Positions 13,972 to 22,963 of a DNA stretch of 33,450 nucleotides are shown here, one piece after another. Below the pieces are notes generated by a model, which worked only from the letters and a program-made list of their open reading frames with translations, had not been told where the DNA came from and searched no databases. Source of the stretch: a virus. Made by a program: the position numbers and the translations under genes. Positions within the stretch are counted from its first letter, which is position 1. Each line of letters starts with the position of its first letter. The DNA lies in the IMG/VR virus record IMGVR_UViG_3300022602_002877, positions 57,219-90,668 of that record; one strand, written 5' to 3'.

Positions 13972-16164
13972 ATGACCACTCCTTATAATCCAGATTTTAA
14001 TACACTCCCTAGTTTAATTAGTCCTACATCGGATACCTTGTTTATCGTCCAAGATAAATCTGTGGTACAATCTTTGACTGTAGCAAGAGCGGCAACACTA
14101 TTAAACACACGCGGTGCTGCCGGACCACAGGGCCCTAAAGGAGCTCAAGGACCACAAGGGCCAAGTGGCCCACAAGGTAATTTAGGTCCACAAGGTCCAA
14201 GTGGTCCATCGGGCCCTATAGGAGCAAACGGTGTAAGTGGTCCAAGTGGCGCACCGAGCAATGTAAGTGGTCCTAGTGGTCCTAGTGGGGCACACGGAGT
14301 ATCAGGACCAAGTGGACCTTGTGGTCCACAGGGTAATCAAGGATTTGTTGGACCAAGCGGTCCTAGTGGAGTACGAGGAGCATCAGGACCAAGTGGGCCA
14401 AGTGGAGCACCTGGTCCAAGTGGCCCAGCGGGAAATTCAGGAAATCCTGGAGCAGATAGTAGCGTTTCTGGGCCACTTGGTCCAAGTGGCCCAAGCGGCA
14501 GTCAAGGTAGTTCTGGACCAAGTGGTCCATCTGGTCCTCAAGGACTTCCGGGATCTCAAGGAAATATAGGACCAAGTGGCCCTAGTGGTCCTAGTGGCGC
14601 TGATAGTATGGTTGCAGGGCCAAGCGGATCGAGCGGACCTAGTGGACCATCAGGACCAAGTGGAGCACCAAGTAATGTAAGCGGTCCAATCGGATCAAGT
14701 GGTCCAAGTGGCCCTAGCGGTCCAAGTGGTACACAAGGTAACCCAAGTAATGTATCAGGGCCAAGCGGACCTAGTGGTCCTAGTGGTCCGGCAAGTAATC
14801 TAAGTGGTCCTAGTGGATCACAGGGATTATCAGGTCCTAGTGGAGCCAAGGGTGACGCTGGTTCTCAAGGTAACCCTGGAGTATCAGGACCTTCGGGTCC
14901 TAGCGGGCCAAGTGGTCCTAGTGGCCCATCAAGTAATGTAAGTGGCCCTAGCGGTCCAGCAGGTCCTAGTGGTCCTAGTGGCGCACCAAGCAATATAAGT
15001 GGCCCTAGCGGACCTAGTGGTCCATTAGGACTACAGGGAGTATCTGGTCCTCAAGGTAATCAAGGTGCCCAAGGCAATCCTGGACCAAGTGGTCCAAGTG
15101 GAGTAAGTGGTCCAAGTGGCGCACCAAGCAATATAAGTGGTCCCAGTGGTCCTAGTGGAGTAAGTGGTCCTAGCGGTGCTGTAAGTAATGTAAGTGGTCC
15201 TACTGGACCCAGTGGACCAAGCGGGGCACAAGGGTTACAAGGCAATCAAGGAACTCAGGGAAATCAAGGAACTCAAGGATTACAAGGCAATACCGGCCCA
15301 AGTGGTCCAAGTGGTCCAAGTGGTGCTGCAAGCAATGTAAGTGGTCCATCAGGTCCAAGTGGTCCAAGTGGTGCTGCAAGCAATGTAAGTGGTCCATCAG
15401 GTCCAAGTGGTGTTCGCGGTCCACAAGGACCAAGTGGACCAAGTGGTAGTCCAGGTAATAATGGTAACAATGGTGCTAATGGCCCACAAGGACCAAGTGG
15501 ACCAAGTGGACCACAAGGCAATCAAGGACCACAAGGAAATCCAGGTAATAATGGTAACAATGGTGCTAATGGACCACAAGGACCAAGTGGCCCTAGCGGA
15601 CCACAAGGAAATCCAGGTAATACAGGAGCTCAGGGAAATCAAGGAGCTCAGGGAAATCAAGGAGCTCAGGGAAATCAAGGAGCTCAGGGAAATCAAGGAG
15701 CTCAGGGAAATCAAGGACCAAGTGGACCAAGTGGTCCAAGTGGTCCTGGAATACAAACATCAAGCAATACACAACTAAATTCATTAGGTGTAGGAACAGC
15801 GGCCTCAACTACAGCAGGTGAAATACGTGCTACTGCCAACATCACTGCCTACTATTCCTCTGATGTAGCATTCAAAGAAAACATACGCCCAATTCCTGAT
15901 GCGTTAGAAAGTGTGGCAGCAATTAGTGGCAAGTTGTTTGACTGGAAAGACAGTTATATTCAAGCACACGGTGGTGAGGATGGATATTTTATACAGAAAG
16001 CTGACTTTGGTGTTATCGCACAAGATGTACTTAAAAACTTCCCGCTAGCAGTAAGAACAAGACCTGATGGTTCATTGGCCGTTGATTATGAAAAATTAAG
16101 TGCTTTGGCTTTTGCGGCCATTGCTGAGTTAAAAATAAAAATTAATAAATTAGAAGGCAAATAA
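13972..16164 (+). CDS. Collagen-like tail fibre with S74 autocleaving chaperone domain
   Basis: 730 residues. Residues 1-45 form an N-terminal anchor also found in the protein at 17808 ([14 protein letters not shown], then [10 protein letters not shown] and LLNTRG). Residues 46 to about 595 are Gly-X-Y repeats dominated by GPSG, interrupted at intervals by a short SN[VI]S insert. Residues 629-730 are a peptidase S74 intramolecular chaperone: Ser630 and Lys635 in SSDVAFKEN have the five-residue spacing of the catalytic dyad of endosialidase-type tailspikes, and [10 protein letters not shown] and [12 protein letters not shown] follow. In that family the chaperone trimerises the fibre and then cuts itself off just before the Ser. 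Receptor binding is a likely role. Five perfect 18-base tandem repeats are present near the end of the collagen part. Confidence 0.92.
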   Translation: MTTPYNPDFNTLPSLISPTSDTLFIVQDKSVVQSLTVARAATLLNTRGAAGPQGPKGAQGPQGPSGPQGNLGPQGPSGPSGPIGANGVSGPSGAPSNVSGPSGPSGAHGVSGPSGPCGPQGNQGFVGPSGPSGVRGASGPSGPSGAPGPSGPAGNSGNPGADSSVSGPLGPSGPSGSQGSSGPSGPSGPQGLPGSQGNIGPSGPSGPSGADSMVAGPSGSSGPSGPSGPSGAPSNVSGPIGSSGPSGPSGPSGTQGNPSNVSGPSGPSGPSGPASNLSGPSGSQGLSGPSGAKGDAGSQGNPGVSGPSGPSGPSGPSGPSSNVSGPSGPAGPSGPSGAPSNISGPSGPSGPLGLQGVSGPQGNQGAQGNPGPSGPSGVSGPSGAPSNISGPSGPSGVSGPSGAVSNVSGPTGPSGPSGAQGLQGNQGTQGNQGTQGLQGNTGPSGPSGPSGAASNVSGPSGPSGPSGAASNVSGPSGPSGVRGPQGPSGPSGSPGNNGNNGANGPQGPSGPSGPQGNQGPQGNPGNNGNNGANGPQGPSGPSGPQGNPGNTGAQGNQGAQGNQGAQGNQGAQGNQGAQGNQGPSGPSGPSGPGIQTSSNTQLNSLGVGTAASTTAGEIRATANITAYYSSDVAFKENIRPIPDALESVAAISGKLFDWKDSYIQAHGGEDGYFIQKADFGVIAQDVLKNFPLAVRTRPDGSLAVDYEKLSALAFAAIAELKIKINKLEGK
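15625..15714 (+). repeat. Five perfect 18-bp tandem repeats
   Basis: The unit GGAGCTCAGGGAAATCAA is repeated at 15625, 15643, 15661, 15679 and 15697 without a mismatch and encodes two Gly-X-Y triplets. Elsewhere the collagen-like DNA uses mixed codons, so these identical copies look like a recent expansion. They would be prone to slippage and fibre-length change. Confidence 0.95.
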
Positions 16165-16165
16165 C

Positions 16166-17380
16166 ATGACCACTCCATATACTTCTATTGCAGCCAGTGA
16201 TCTTAATGCAGAATTAGGATATCCTAGCGGAACACAAATATCGTTAGGATCACCCGGGCCTAGATATCTTTACGGTCAATCATCAGTTAACAATACGGCC
16301 CAAATTGATTTTTCAGGGGAAAGATCAGAAACACTCGATAGGGTGTATCTATCTCCGTCAAGTAGCGGTTCCTCAATGAATCGAAATTTTCCTAACACTT
16401 CATACCTTACCACATGGGAAAATTTTTCAATATCTGCAGGAGGCGCCACTATGATAAATTCTATTGGTGTATTTGGCCGAGATAATCCAATAGCATATTG
16501 GTTAGGAAAATATTGGGCATCGTTTAGTGACAACACAATAAAATATTCACTTAATGGCGGAAGTTGGACAACAGGATCCTCATTGCCGGGTGGAAATTCA
16601 TGGAGCGCAATTTCTTATGCAGGATTTCCTAATGGTACTACTTATATTGTATTAGCGGACGAAAGCGGCAATATATGGTATAGTACCAATGGAACCAGTT
16701 GGACAGGAAGTCCTACAATTACCACAGACACATTAACTTTAGGAATAAGCTGTGTGGCTTGGGGAAATTATAATGGAACAAATTATTGGGTAGTAACAGG
16801 TTATGATAATACTACAGGTGCTATTTCATTTTGGGGACAATCAGGAGGCGGGGCACCCTCTGGTTCTTGGTCGTTATTCACAACGTTGACAAACTATGCC
16901 GGTAGTTTTACCGAAGAAGTAGGCAGTATGGTGTTTATGAACAGTCAGATAATCTACACTGTTGATGGTTTGTTTAACACAAGTGAAGCAAAATTATGGT
17001 ATTTAGATAGTGGAGGAGCAAGTTGGCAAAATTTGATTGATTTCTCTTCTTTGCAAACCCCTACAAATGGTGCATACGGAGCAGAAGTCTCATTCGCAGG
17101 AGAACCATCTTTTGCGGCAAGTTATGTTTTTGCTATATTTCCAGGTAGTGGTTATTCGCCTGGCGGGCTGTATTATATTTCTAATAGCACAACATTGAAC
17201 GGATCTACTGGCCAATGGACCTTGGCATCTATGAGCGGATCGCCTACCTGGTTTGCAGCTACGCCAAGTTTTTTACTTGCTAATAATGCTTCGACTGTTT
17301 GGGTAGCATCTACCGCTCTAACTGGATGGTTAGGGTACGCAGTTAGTGGAGCAACTCTTGCTGCCGCGATAGCTTATTAA
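16166..17380 (+). CDS. Probable fibre/adhesin protein, 404 aa
   Basis: ATG 16166 follows the collagen gene stop by one base. The N-terminus MTTPYTSIAASDLNAELGYP shares its first residues with the preceding fibre. From about residue 105 the protein is rich in Trp, Gly, Ser and Thr, with repeated strand-like units such as IKYSLNGGSWTTG and IWYSTNGTSWTGS. These resemble the Asp-box/BNR blades of sialidase-like beta-propellers. That would fit a carbohydrate-binding tip protein. No catalytic residues can be assigned, and the beta-propeller reading is an inference. Confidence 0.78.
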   Translation: MTTPYTSIAASDLNAELGYPSGTQISLGSPGPRYLYGQSSVNNTAQIDFSGERSETLDRVYLSPSSSGSSMNRNFPNTSYLTTWENFSISAGGATMINSIGVFGRDNPIAYWLGKYWASFSDNTIKYSLNGGSWTTGSSLPGGNSWSAISYAGFPNGTTYIVLADESGNIWYSTNGTSWTGSPTITTDTLTLGISCVAWGNYNGTNYWVVTGYDNTTGAISFWGQSGGGAPSGSWSLFTTLTNYAGSFTEEVGSMVFMNSQIIYTVDGLFNTSEAKLWYLDSGGASWQNLIDFSSLQTPTNGAYGAEVSFAGEPSFAASYVFAIFPGSGYSPGGLYYISNSTTLNGSTGQWTLASMSGSPTWFAATPSFLLANNASTVWVASTALTGWLGYAVSGATLAAAIAY

Positions 17381-17397
17381 TTTTGAAAAGGTAAAAA

Positions 17398-17739
17398 ATG
17401 AATATAACATACAATTGGTCAATACAAGGAATAAGTACATTACCTACGTACAATAACGACACTAATGTAGTAACCACTATTACATATAATGTAGTAGCAA
17501 CAGATAGTGATAGCGGAAACACCAGCAAAGTGTTTGGTACTGTAAATACATATACTTTAGTAACAGGGGTAGATTTTATACCTTTTGAAACTTTAACAGA
17601 ATCTGTAGTAATTGGTTGGGCACAAACCATATTAGGACCCACTCAAATTCAAAAAATACAAGATTCTCTTGCTTATAACATAGTAGTTCAAATAGCACCC
17701 CCGGTTGGCGTAGAAACATTACCTTGGGCAAACACATAA
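17398..17739 (+). CDS. Small fibre-associated protein, 113 aa (DUF7936-like)
   Basis: AAAAGG precedes ATG 17398. The order of motifs, NWSIQGISTLPTY, then VVTTITYNVVATDSD, IPFETLTESVVIGW and a C-terminal QIAPPVGVETLPW, resembles small proteins found beside phage tail-fibre genes and now grouped, as I recall, under DUF7936. The function is unknown; assembly or tip attachment is a guess based on position. Confidence 0.75.
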   Translation: MNITYNWSIQGISTLPTYNNDTNVVTTITYNVVATDSDSGNTSKVFGTVNTYTLVTGVDFIPFETLTESVVIGWAQTILGPTQIQKIQDSLAYNIVVQIAPPVGVETLPWANT

Positions 17740-17769
17740 TTACAAATTTTAAAGGTTGTACAAAAACAA

Positions 17770-17803
17770 TAAATACTCTATAACATTTGAGTTTAGGTAT
17801 TTA
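17770..17803 (+). promoter_or_regulatory. Late promoter core that is also one arm of an RBS-covering hairpin
   Basis: TAAATA (17770-17775) is a late promoter core with predicted +1 near 17781. TAAATAC (17770-17776) can pair with GTATTTA (17797-17803), covering the weak TTTAGG ribosome binding site of the gene at 17808. Late RNA would lack the 5' arm. With seven pairs and a 20-base loop this is weaker than the hairpins at 4440 and 9937. Confidence 0.5.
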
Positions 17804-17807
17804 AACG

Positions 17808-20800
17808 ATGACATACAATCCCGATTTTGATAATATTCTTCCACTAACTAACCCCACAGAAGGGGATACTCTCTTTATCGTTTCTGATAAATCTATGGTT
17901 CAAACAATGACCGTAGACCGAGCAAGAACATTATTAAACACAAGAGGTGATACAGGTCCACAAGGACCTCAAGGACCAAGTGGTCCAAGCGGTGTACAGG
18001 GACCACAAGGCCCACAAGGAGTACAGGGACCGCAGGGAGTTCAAGGTCCTCAAGGACCTATTGGATTGTTAGGTCCTCAGGGACCACAAGGAGTACAAGG
18101 TCCTCAAGGACCAAGCGGTCCTCAGGGTCCGCAGGGACCAAGTGGTCCAAGTGGCGTTACTGGCCCTAGATATCTCGGAATCAGTACAAGTTCGTATGTT
18201 GTAAATGCCAACTTAACTTCTGCTCAATTAATTCCAAATGCAGTCAATACAACAATACAATTACAAAGCACAGTAGATCCTAGTAGTTGGTGGAACAACA
18301 GCAGTTATCAATTTTTGCCTACAATTGGCGGTTATTATAACATTGAAGTTTCTGTAGATTGGCAAACAGGAACTGGTTCTGGACAGATCAATGTACAGAT
18401 ACATAAAAATACCAATCAAGAATTGATATTACAAAATCAAGTTAACACTGTTATTAATCAATCCATAAGCGGAGCTGTTACTGTTTTCTTGAACGGTTCT
18501 ACTGATTATATTCAAATAACTGCGTATACAGATAGTGCTACTGGACAATATATTTCCAATGGCGGTGGTACTAAATTTTATGCTAGTTTAGTTCCACAAG
18601 GCGGTACTCCTGGACCTCAAGGTGTTAGAGGCGCAAGTGGTCCTAGTGGTCCTAGTGGTTCTACAACAGCATTTGATTTACAAGGCGGATCAACTGGATC
18701 TATTCCAATTCAATCAGCACCAAATATAACCTCGTTTATTGCTCCAGGACCAGCTGGATACTTATTACAAGCAAATGGTACCAGTGCTACCTGGGTAAGT
18801 ACTTCTAGTATTGGAGTAGGTGGAGGAAGCTCTAGTGCTAATACCATCTATATTAATTCGCTAACAAATAGTGATCCTACAATTTCTTATCCAACATTTG
18901 CCACAGCATATGGATCACCATTGCCATTGAAGATAAATCAAAAGATATCATACGAAGCTGATATTGGACTGTTAACTGTTCCTAGAACTTATTTAACTGG
19001 TGGAAATACCGCGGTAAGTACCAGTAGTGGAGATCTTGTTGTATTAGGCGGTGCCGGTATTGGCGGAACATTATATGCCCAAAAAGAAGTTGTGGCTTCA
19101 AATGTTAATGCTGTTAGTACAACAACAGGAGCATTACAGGTTATAGGCGGGGTTGGTGTAGGTGGTGACATTTACTTTGATGGAAATCTATATCAGCGTG
19201 GTGTACTATTCCAACCAGGTGGTCCTAGTGGTCCAAGTGGTGTAAGTGGTCCAAGTGGTGCCAGCGGCCCTAGTGGTCCAGCAAGTAATATATCAGGACC
19301 AAGTGGTCCAAGTGGCCCTAGCGGAGCTGTTGGAAATATTGGAGCATCTGGTCCGAGTGGCCCTAGTGGTCCAAGCGGTCCCCAAGGTGACAAGGGCGAT
19401 CAAGGTAATCCAGGTTTACAAAGTAATTTAAGTGGTCCAAGTGGCCCTAGTGGTCCAAGTGGCCCTAGCGGTCCTCCAAGTCTTGTTCCTGGACCAAGCG
19501 GTCCAAGTTTAAGTGGACCAAGCGGTCCAAGCGGTCCGGCAAGTAATCTAAGTGGTCCATCAGGTCCATCAGGTCCATCAGGTCCAAGTGGAGCACCAAG
19601 TAATGTATCAGGTCCATCGGGTCCAAGTTTAAGTGGTCCATCAGGCCCAAGTGGTCCAGCAAGTAATGTAAGTGGTCCATCAGGCCCAAGTGGTCCATCA
19701 GGCCCAAGTGGTCCATCAGGAGCCGCAAGTAATGCAAGTGGCCCAAGCGGTCCATCAGGTCCATCAGGTCCAAGTGGAGCACAAGGTAATCCAAGTAATG
19801 TTTCAGGGCCAAGCGGACCTAGTGGTCCATCAGGTCCAAGTGGAGCTCGCGGTCCACAAGGCCCATCGGGTCCAAGTGGAGCACAAGGTCTACAAGGTAA
19901 CCAAGGTAACCCAAGTAATGTATCAGGTCCAAGCGGTCCATCAGGACCGAGTGGAGCACAAGGTCTACAAGGTAACCAAGGTAACCCAAGTAATGTATCA
20001 GGTCCAAGCGGTCCACAAGGTCCAAGCGGTCCTCAAGGATTACCAGGCAATCAGGGAGTACAAGGACCACAGGGACTTCAAGGTAATCAAGGACCTCAAG
20101 GACCACAAGGCAGTCAAGGACCACAAGGTCCTGGTGCGGCGGCGCCAGTTAATACATATTTGCAATTTGCTGACGGAACTGGTGGAATTTTTGGTGCTAC
20201 AACCTATCCAGCAGGTAGCTCAAGTCCAACAGGTGGATTGACATGGAATAAAAGTACCTATACATTAACCTATAAGTATCCATCATCTGCTGGTACATTT
20301 ACTTTAGGAGCAGGTGCTACATTAACCAACGGATCAGGAACTACTTATAATGCTATTCTTGCTGTTGAAGCAACCGCCGCTAGTTATTTTGGAGCTCTTG
20401 TATCTAGCGCTAGTAATTCAGCACCAGGATTAGCAGTTGGTAATAGAGGAGGTGGTGGCCCAAGTGGAGCAAATGCCGCTGATTTCTATAGAACAAGAGG
20501 CGGAGTAACTTCTTATGGTGCCAATGCTTATAGAACCACAGTAAGTTTAGGCACCGATGGTAACGCAATTATAAGCCAATACTTCAATGATACCGGATCA
20601 TATCCCGTAACTCAAGTATTTGAAGCCAGCAGTCTAGTTGGTCTAGAAGCTCATAACCTTGTAACTAACAGTACCAATCCATTAACAATTGGACAATTGG
20701 CCACTCAAGTTGGAACCAATGAAGGAATAGGAGTTGTTGGTAATTTTTATCCACCAACATATCCAGCCTATCAACCTGGTGTAAGTTTTAGTGGTGGAGT

Positions 20801-21551
20801 TTATGATGGCGGTACCAATAGTCACAATGGCTATTATGGCGCAGAAAGTGTTGCTTTTAATTCAAGCGGATATGTGTTTAGTTTAACATATACCGGTTGT
20901 GCTGATATGGCTGGCGACTTTATGTATTTCAATCCAGCAGCCGCTGGTAATATCAATTTATCAGCACAAATTAATTTAGCAACCCAAGCTGGGTACGGTA
21001 GTTATATCACAGCAGGTAGTCACTATCCATTTACAGGATCACATGAAGTATTAACCGCGCCAAACCAAGGGCTGGAAATAGGAGATATTGTTGTTTGTAC
21101 AAATACTATTGCTAAAAAGGATATCAACAATGCGATGGTCACAGTAGTCAGATCATCTGCTCCAAACCAAAAATCTGTATTAGGTGTTGTATCATTACTC
21201 AATATCGATAAATCTAAAACACTTCCTACATCATTGACAACATACATAGCAAATACCAGTACCAGTACCACAGCAACTCCTATAGCAATACTTGATCCAC
21301 AGTATCAAGCAGTGTACGATGCCAACGAATTAACAGGTATCAATGCGATTGGCGAAGGATTGATTAATGTGTGTGGCGAAGGTGGCAACATTGAAATTGG
21401 TGATTATATTACCAGTTCAAGCACACCTGGTAAAGGTATGAAGCAGGCAGATGACCTATTACATAACTACACAGTGGCCAAGGCTCGTGAAGCATACACA
21501 TTTACCGGCAATGAAATTGTACAGATTGCCTGTACATATCACTGCGGTTAA
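17808..21551 (+). CDS. Large collagen-like tail fibre protein, 1247 aa
   Basis: The N-terminal 45 residues match the anchor of the fibre at 13972 ([15 protein letters not shown], then [13 protein letters not shown] and LLNTRGDTG). A short Gly-X-Y segment leads to a jelly-roll-like domain (about residues 125-265: [19 protein letters not shown], then QINVQIHKN and [10 protein letters not shown]), similar in pattern to C1q-like heads. A fibre repeat ([20 protein letters not shown], then [19 protein letters not shown]) precedes a second, longer GPSG-rich collagen region to about residue 780. The C-terminal 460 residues are mostly beta, ending in a Gly-rich domain with [20 protein letters not shown] and [16 protein letters not shown], perhaps a trimerisation or chaperone domain. 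I see no S74 Ser-Lys dyad. Confidence 0.9.
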   Translation: MTYNPDFDNILPLTNPTEGDTLFIVSDKSMVQTMTVDRARTLLNTRGDTGPQGPQGPSGPSGVQGPQGPQGVQGPQGVQGPQGPIGLLGPQGPQGVQGPQGPSGPQGPQGPSGPSGVTGPRYLGISTSSYVVNANLTSAQLIPNAVNTTIQLQSTVDPSSWWNNSSYQFLPTIGGYYNIEVSVDWQTGTGSGQINVQIHKNTNQELILQNQVNTVINQSISGAVTVFLNGSTDYIQITAYTDSATGQYISNGGGTKFYASLVPQGGTPGPQGVRGASGPSGPSGSTTAFDLQGGSTGSIPIQSAPNITSFIAPGPAGYLLQANGTSATWVSTSSIGVGGGSSSANTIYINSLTNSDPTISYPTFATAYGSPLPLKINQKISYEADIGLLTVPRTYLTGGNTAVSTSSGDLVVLGGAGIGGTLYAQKEVVASNVNAVSTTTGALQVIGGVGVGGDIYFDGNLYQRGVLFQPGGPSGPSGVSGPSGASGPSGPASNISGPSGPSGPSGAVGNIGASGPSGPSGPSGPQGDKGDQGNPGLQSNLSGPSGPSGPSGPSGPPSLVPGPSGPSLSGPSGPSGPASNLSGPSGPSGPSGPSGAPSNVSGPSGPSLSGPSGPSGPASNVSGPSGPSGPSGPSGPSGAASNASGPSGPSGPSGPSGAQGNPSNVSGPSGPSGPSGPSGARGPQGPSGPSGAQGLQGNQGNPSNVSGPSGPSGPSGAQGLQGNQGNPSNVSGPSGPQGPSGPQGLPGNQGVQGPQGLQGNQGPQGPQGSQGPQGPGAAAPVNTYLQFADGTGGIFGATTYPAGSSSPTGGLTWNKSTYTLTYKYPSSAGTFTLGAGATLTNGSGTTYNAILAVEATAASYFGALVSSASNSAPGLAVGNRGGGGPSGANAADFYRTRGGVTSYGANAYRTTVSLGTDGNAIISQYFNDTGSYPVTQVFEASSLVGLEAHNLVTNSTNPLTIGQLATQVGTNEGIGVVGNFYPPTYPAYQPGVSFSGGVYDGGTNSHNGYYGAESVAFNSSGYVFSLTYTGCADMAGDFMYFNPAAAGNINLSAQINLATQAGYGSYITAGSHYPFTGSHEVLTAPNQGLEIGDIVVCTNTIAKKDINNAMVTVVRSSAPNQKSVLGVVSLLNIDKSKTLPTSLTTYIANTSTSTTATPIAILDPQYQAVYDANELTGINAIGEGLINVCGEGGNIEIGDYITSSSTPGKGMKQADDLLHNYTVAKAREAYTFTGNEIVQIACTYHCG

Positions 21552-21565
21552 ATATAGAATACAGG
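21529..21565 (+). promoter_or_regulatory. Late promoter core within a possible RBS-covering hairpin
   Basis: CCTGTA (21529-21534) can pair with TACAGG (21560-21565), which contains part of the CAGGAG ribosome binding site for the GTG at 21575. The 25-base loop contains TAAATA (21549-21554), with predicted +1 near 21560. The geometry is the same as at 4440-4478, but the stem is only six pairs. Confidence 0.4.
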
Positions 21566-21574
21566 AGTTATACA

Positions 21575-22963
21575 GTGGCGACAATTAGCACAACCAGCGT
21601 TTATACAAGTCAAATTAATGAAACTTACCCTGTGGCTGGACAAAACAACACTACACAAGGGTTGAGAGATAATTTTAAAAACATTAAAAATGCTTTGATA
21701 TCTGCTGACTCTGATATTTCCAGTTTAAAATTAAATTCAATTAATTTGAACAATGCCACAAACAACTTCAATTACAATGTAATACAAAGTGCTGTATTAG
21801 AAAGTGTTGTTGATCATGGTGTTGATAATACCAGTACTCCATATGATGGCGACATATCGGTTGATTTTACACAGGGGTCATATCAAAAGTTTAATCTCAA
21901 CGGTGGTATACATACTGTTACTGTAAACAATTGGCCTACTACTTCAGAAACAAATGGTTTATTCAAGGCCTCAGTTACACTATATTTTTCTGCCGCAAGT
22001 TTAAATGATACCTACATATCGTTCCCTAGTAACTATACCAACATAGGACCAAGCTCGATACCTTATCAAGTAGGTCCAGCCATCGATAACGGTGGTCCTT
22101 GGTTGTTTGAAGTAACCTATGATGGAGAATTTACAACTGTTAGACAGGTCACAGAGTATGCTGTAATAACTGCTACCAATACAACAACTCATGTTATCAG
22201 TATAGGACATAATCTATACACTACAGGAACACATGCCGAAACAATTGTAGCATTTAACAATCAATTTGGAAGTATAGCATTATTACCAACTGTAATCACA
22301 GCAACTGTTGTACAACTAACACTACCTTCAGATAGTATTGTACTTGATTCTGTTACAAATATTTCAATTGGTGCCACAATATTTTCACCTGCTTCTACTG
22401 CCACATTTACTGTTAAAACAGTCAGTACTTCAAGCAGTACGGTTGTTACAAACGAAACTCTAGTTGGCGGTGAGATAACAATACCATCTATCCTAACATT
22501 TGTTAACCCAACATTTACACAACAACCAACCGTAATGCAATTAGATTTTGCCACGCCACCAAATGGCGTAATTTCTGGCATAAACGAAATACCCGGAAAT
22601 GTCTATACTGACGGAACTGGTCTGTATGTAACTTACGCGAACTATATTTCTGGTGTACAAAATAAGATGTTAATCAGTGCTGACAGCACTCCAAATCCTA
22701 AAGCATTAGGTGATGGATCAACTGCCACTACACAATCTTATTCAGATTCAAGCAATCTTGTTGCCACTACTGAATATGTCAATAATGTTGTCTACAACTC
22801 AACACTGACTGTAAATAGTTCAACATATTCGTTATTGGCCACATCATCAACTTACGCACAATCTGTATCCGGAGTAAACAGCAACGGTTACGGAAATAGA
22901 ACTGTAAGTTATGGTGGACCAACTGGCGGCAATGACGGGGATGTTTGGTATCAAATAATATAA
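21575..22963 (+). CDS. Tail fibre/structural protein, 462 aa, GTG start
   Basis: GTG 21575 follows CAGGAG by eight bases and is chosen over internal ATG codons because it keeps the N-terminal module YPVAGQNNTTQGLRDNFKNI. From memory that module recurs at the N-terminus of virion proteins of T4-like aquatic phages (xPVAGQxNxTQxxRDNF). Most of the rest is Ser/Thr/Val-rich beta structure. The C-terminus ends in GGPTGGNDGDVWYQII, a tip motif also common in such fibres. The protein likely forms a trimeric fibre or baseplate appendage. The next gene overlaps the stop (TAATG). Confidence 0.85.
   Translation: MATISTTSVYTSQINETYPVAGQNNTTQGLRDNFKNIKNALISADSDISSLKLNSINLNNATNNFNYNVIQSAVLESVVDHGVDNTSTPYDGDISVDFTQGSYQKFNLNGGIHTVTVNNWPTTSETNGLFKASVTLYFSAASLNDTYISFPSNYTNIGPSSIPYQVGPAIDNGGPWLFEVTYDGEFTTVRQVTEYAVITATNTTTHVISIGHNLYTTGTHAETIVAFNNQFGSIALLPTVITATVVQLTLPSDSIVLDSVTNISIGATIFSPASTATFTVKTVSTSSSTVVTNETLVGGEITIPSILTFVNPTFTQQPTVMQLDFATPPNGVISGINEIPGNVYTDGTGLYVTYANYISGVQNKMLISADSTPNPKALGDGSTATTQSYSDSSNLVATTEYVNNVVYNSTLTVNSSTYSLLATSSTYAQSVSGVNSNGYGNRTVSYGGPTGGNDGDVWYQII

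Noticed and set aside
14556-15521. Minus-strand frames rich in Gly-Pro-Leu opposite the collagen gene
   Set aside because: They are the complement of the GPSG codons; no start signals, and the plus-strand frame has clear domains.
14100-15730. Regularly repeated DNA that could be mistaken for a CRISPR array
   Set aside because: Repeats are in-frame 9-base Gly-X-Y units with no unique spacers of fixed length and are fully coding.
15397-15756. Minus-strand Trp/Ser/Thr-rich frame
   Set aside because: It is a shadow of the 18-bp tandem repeats and has no start region.
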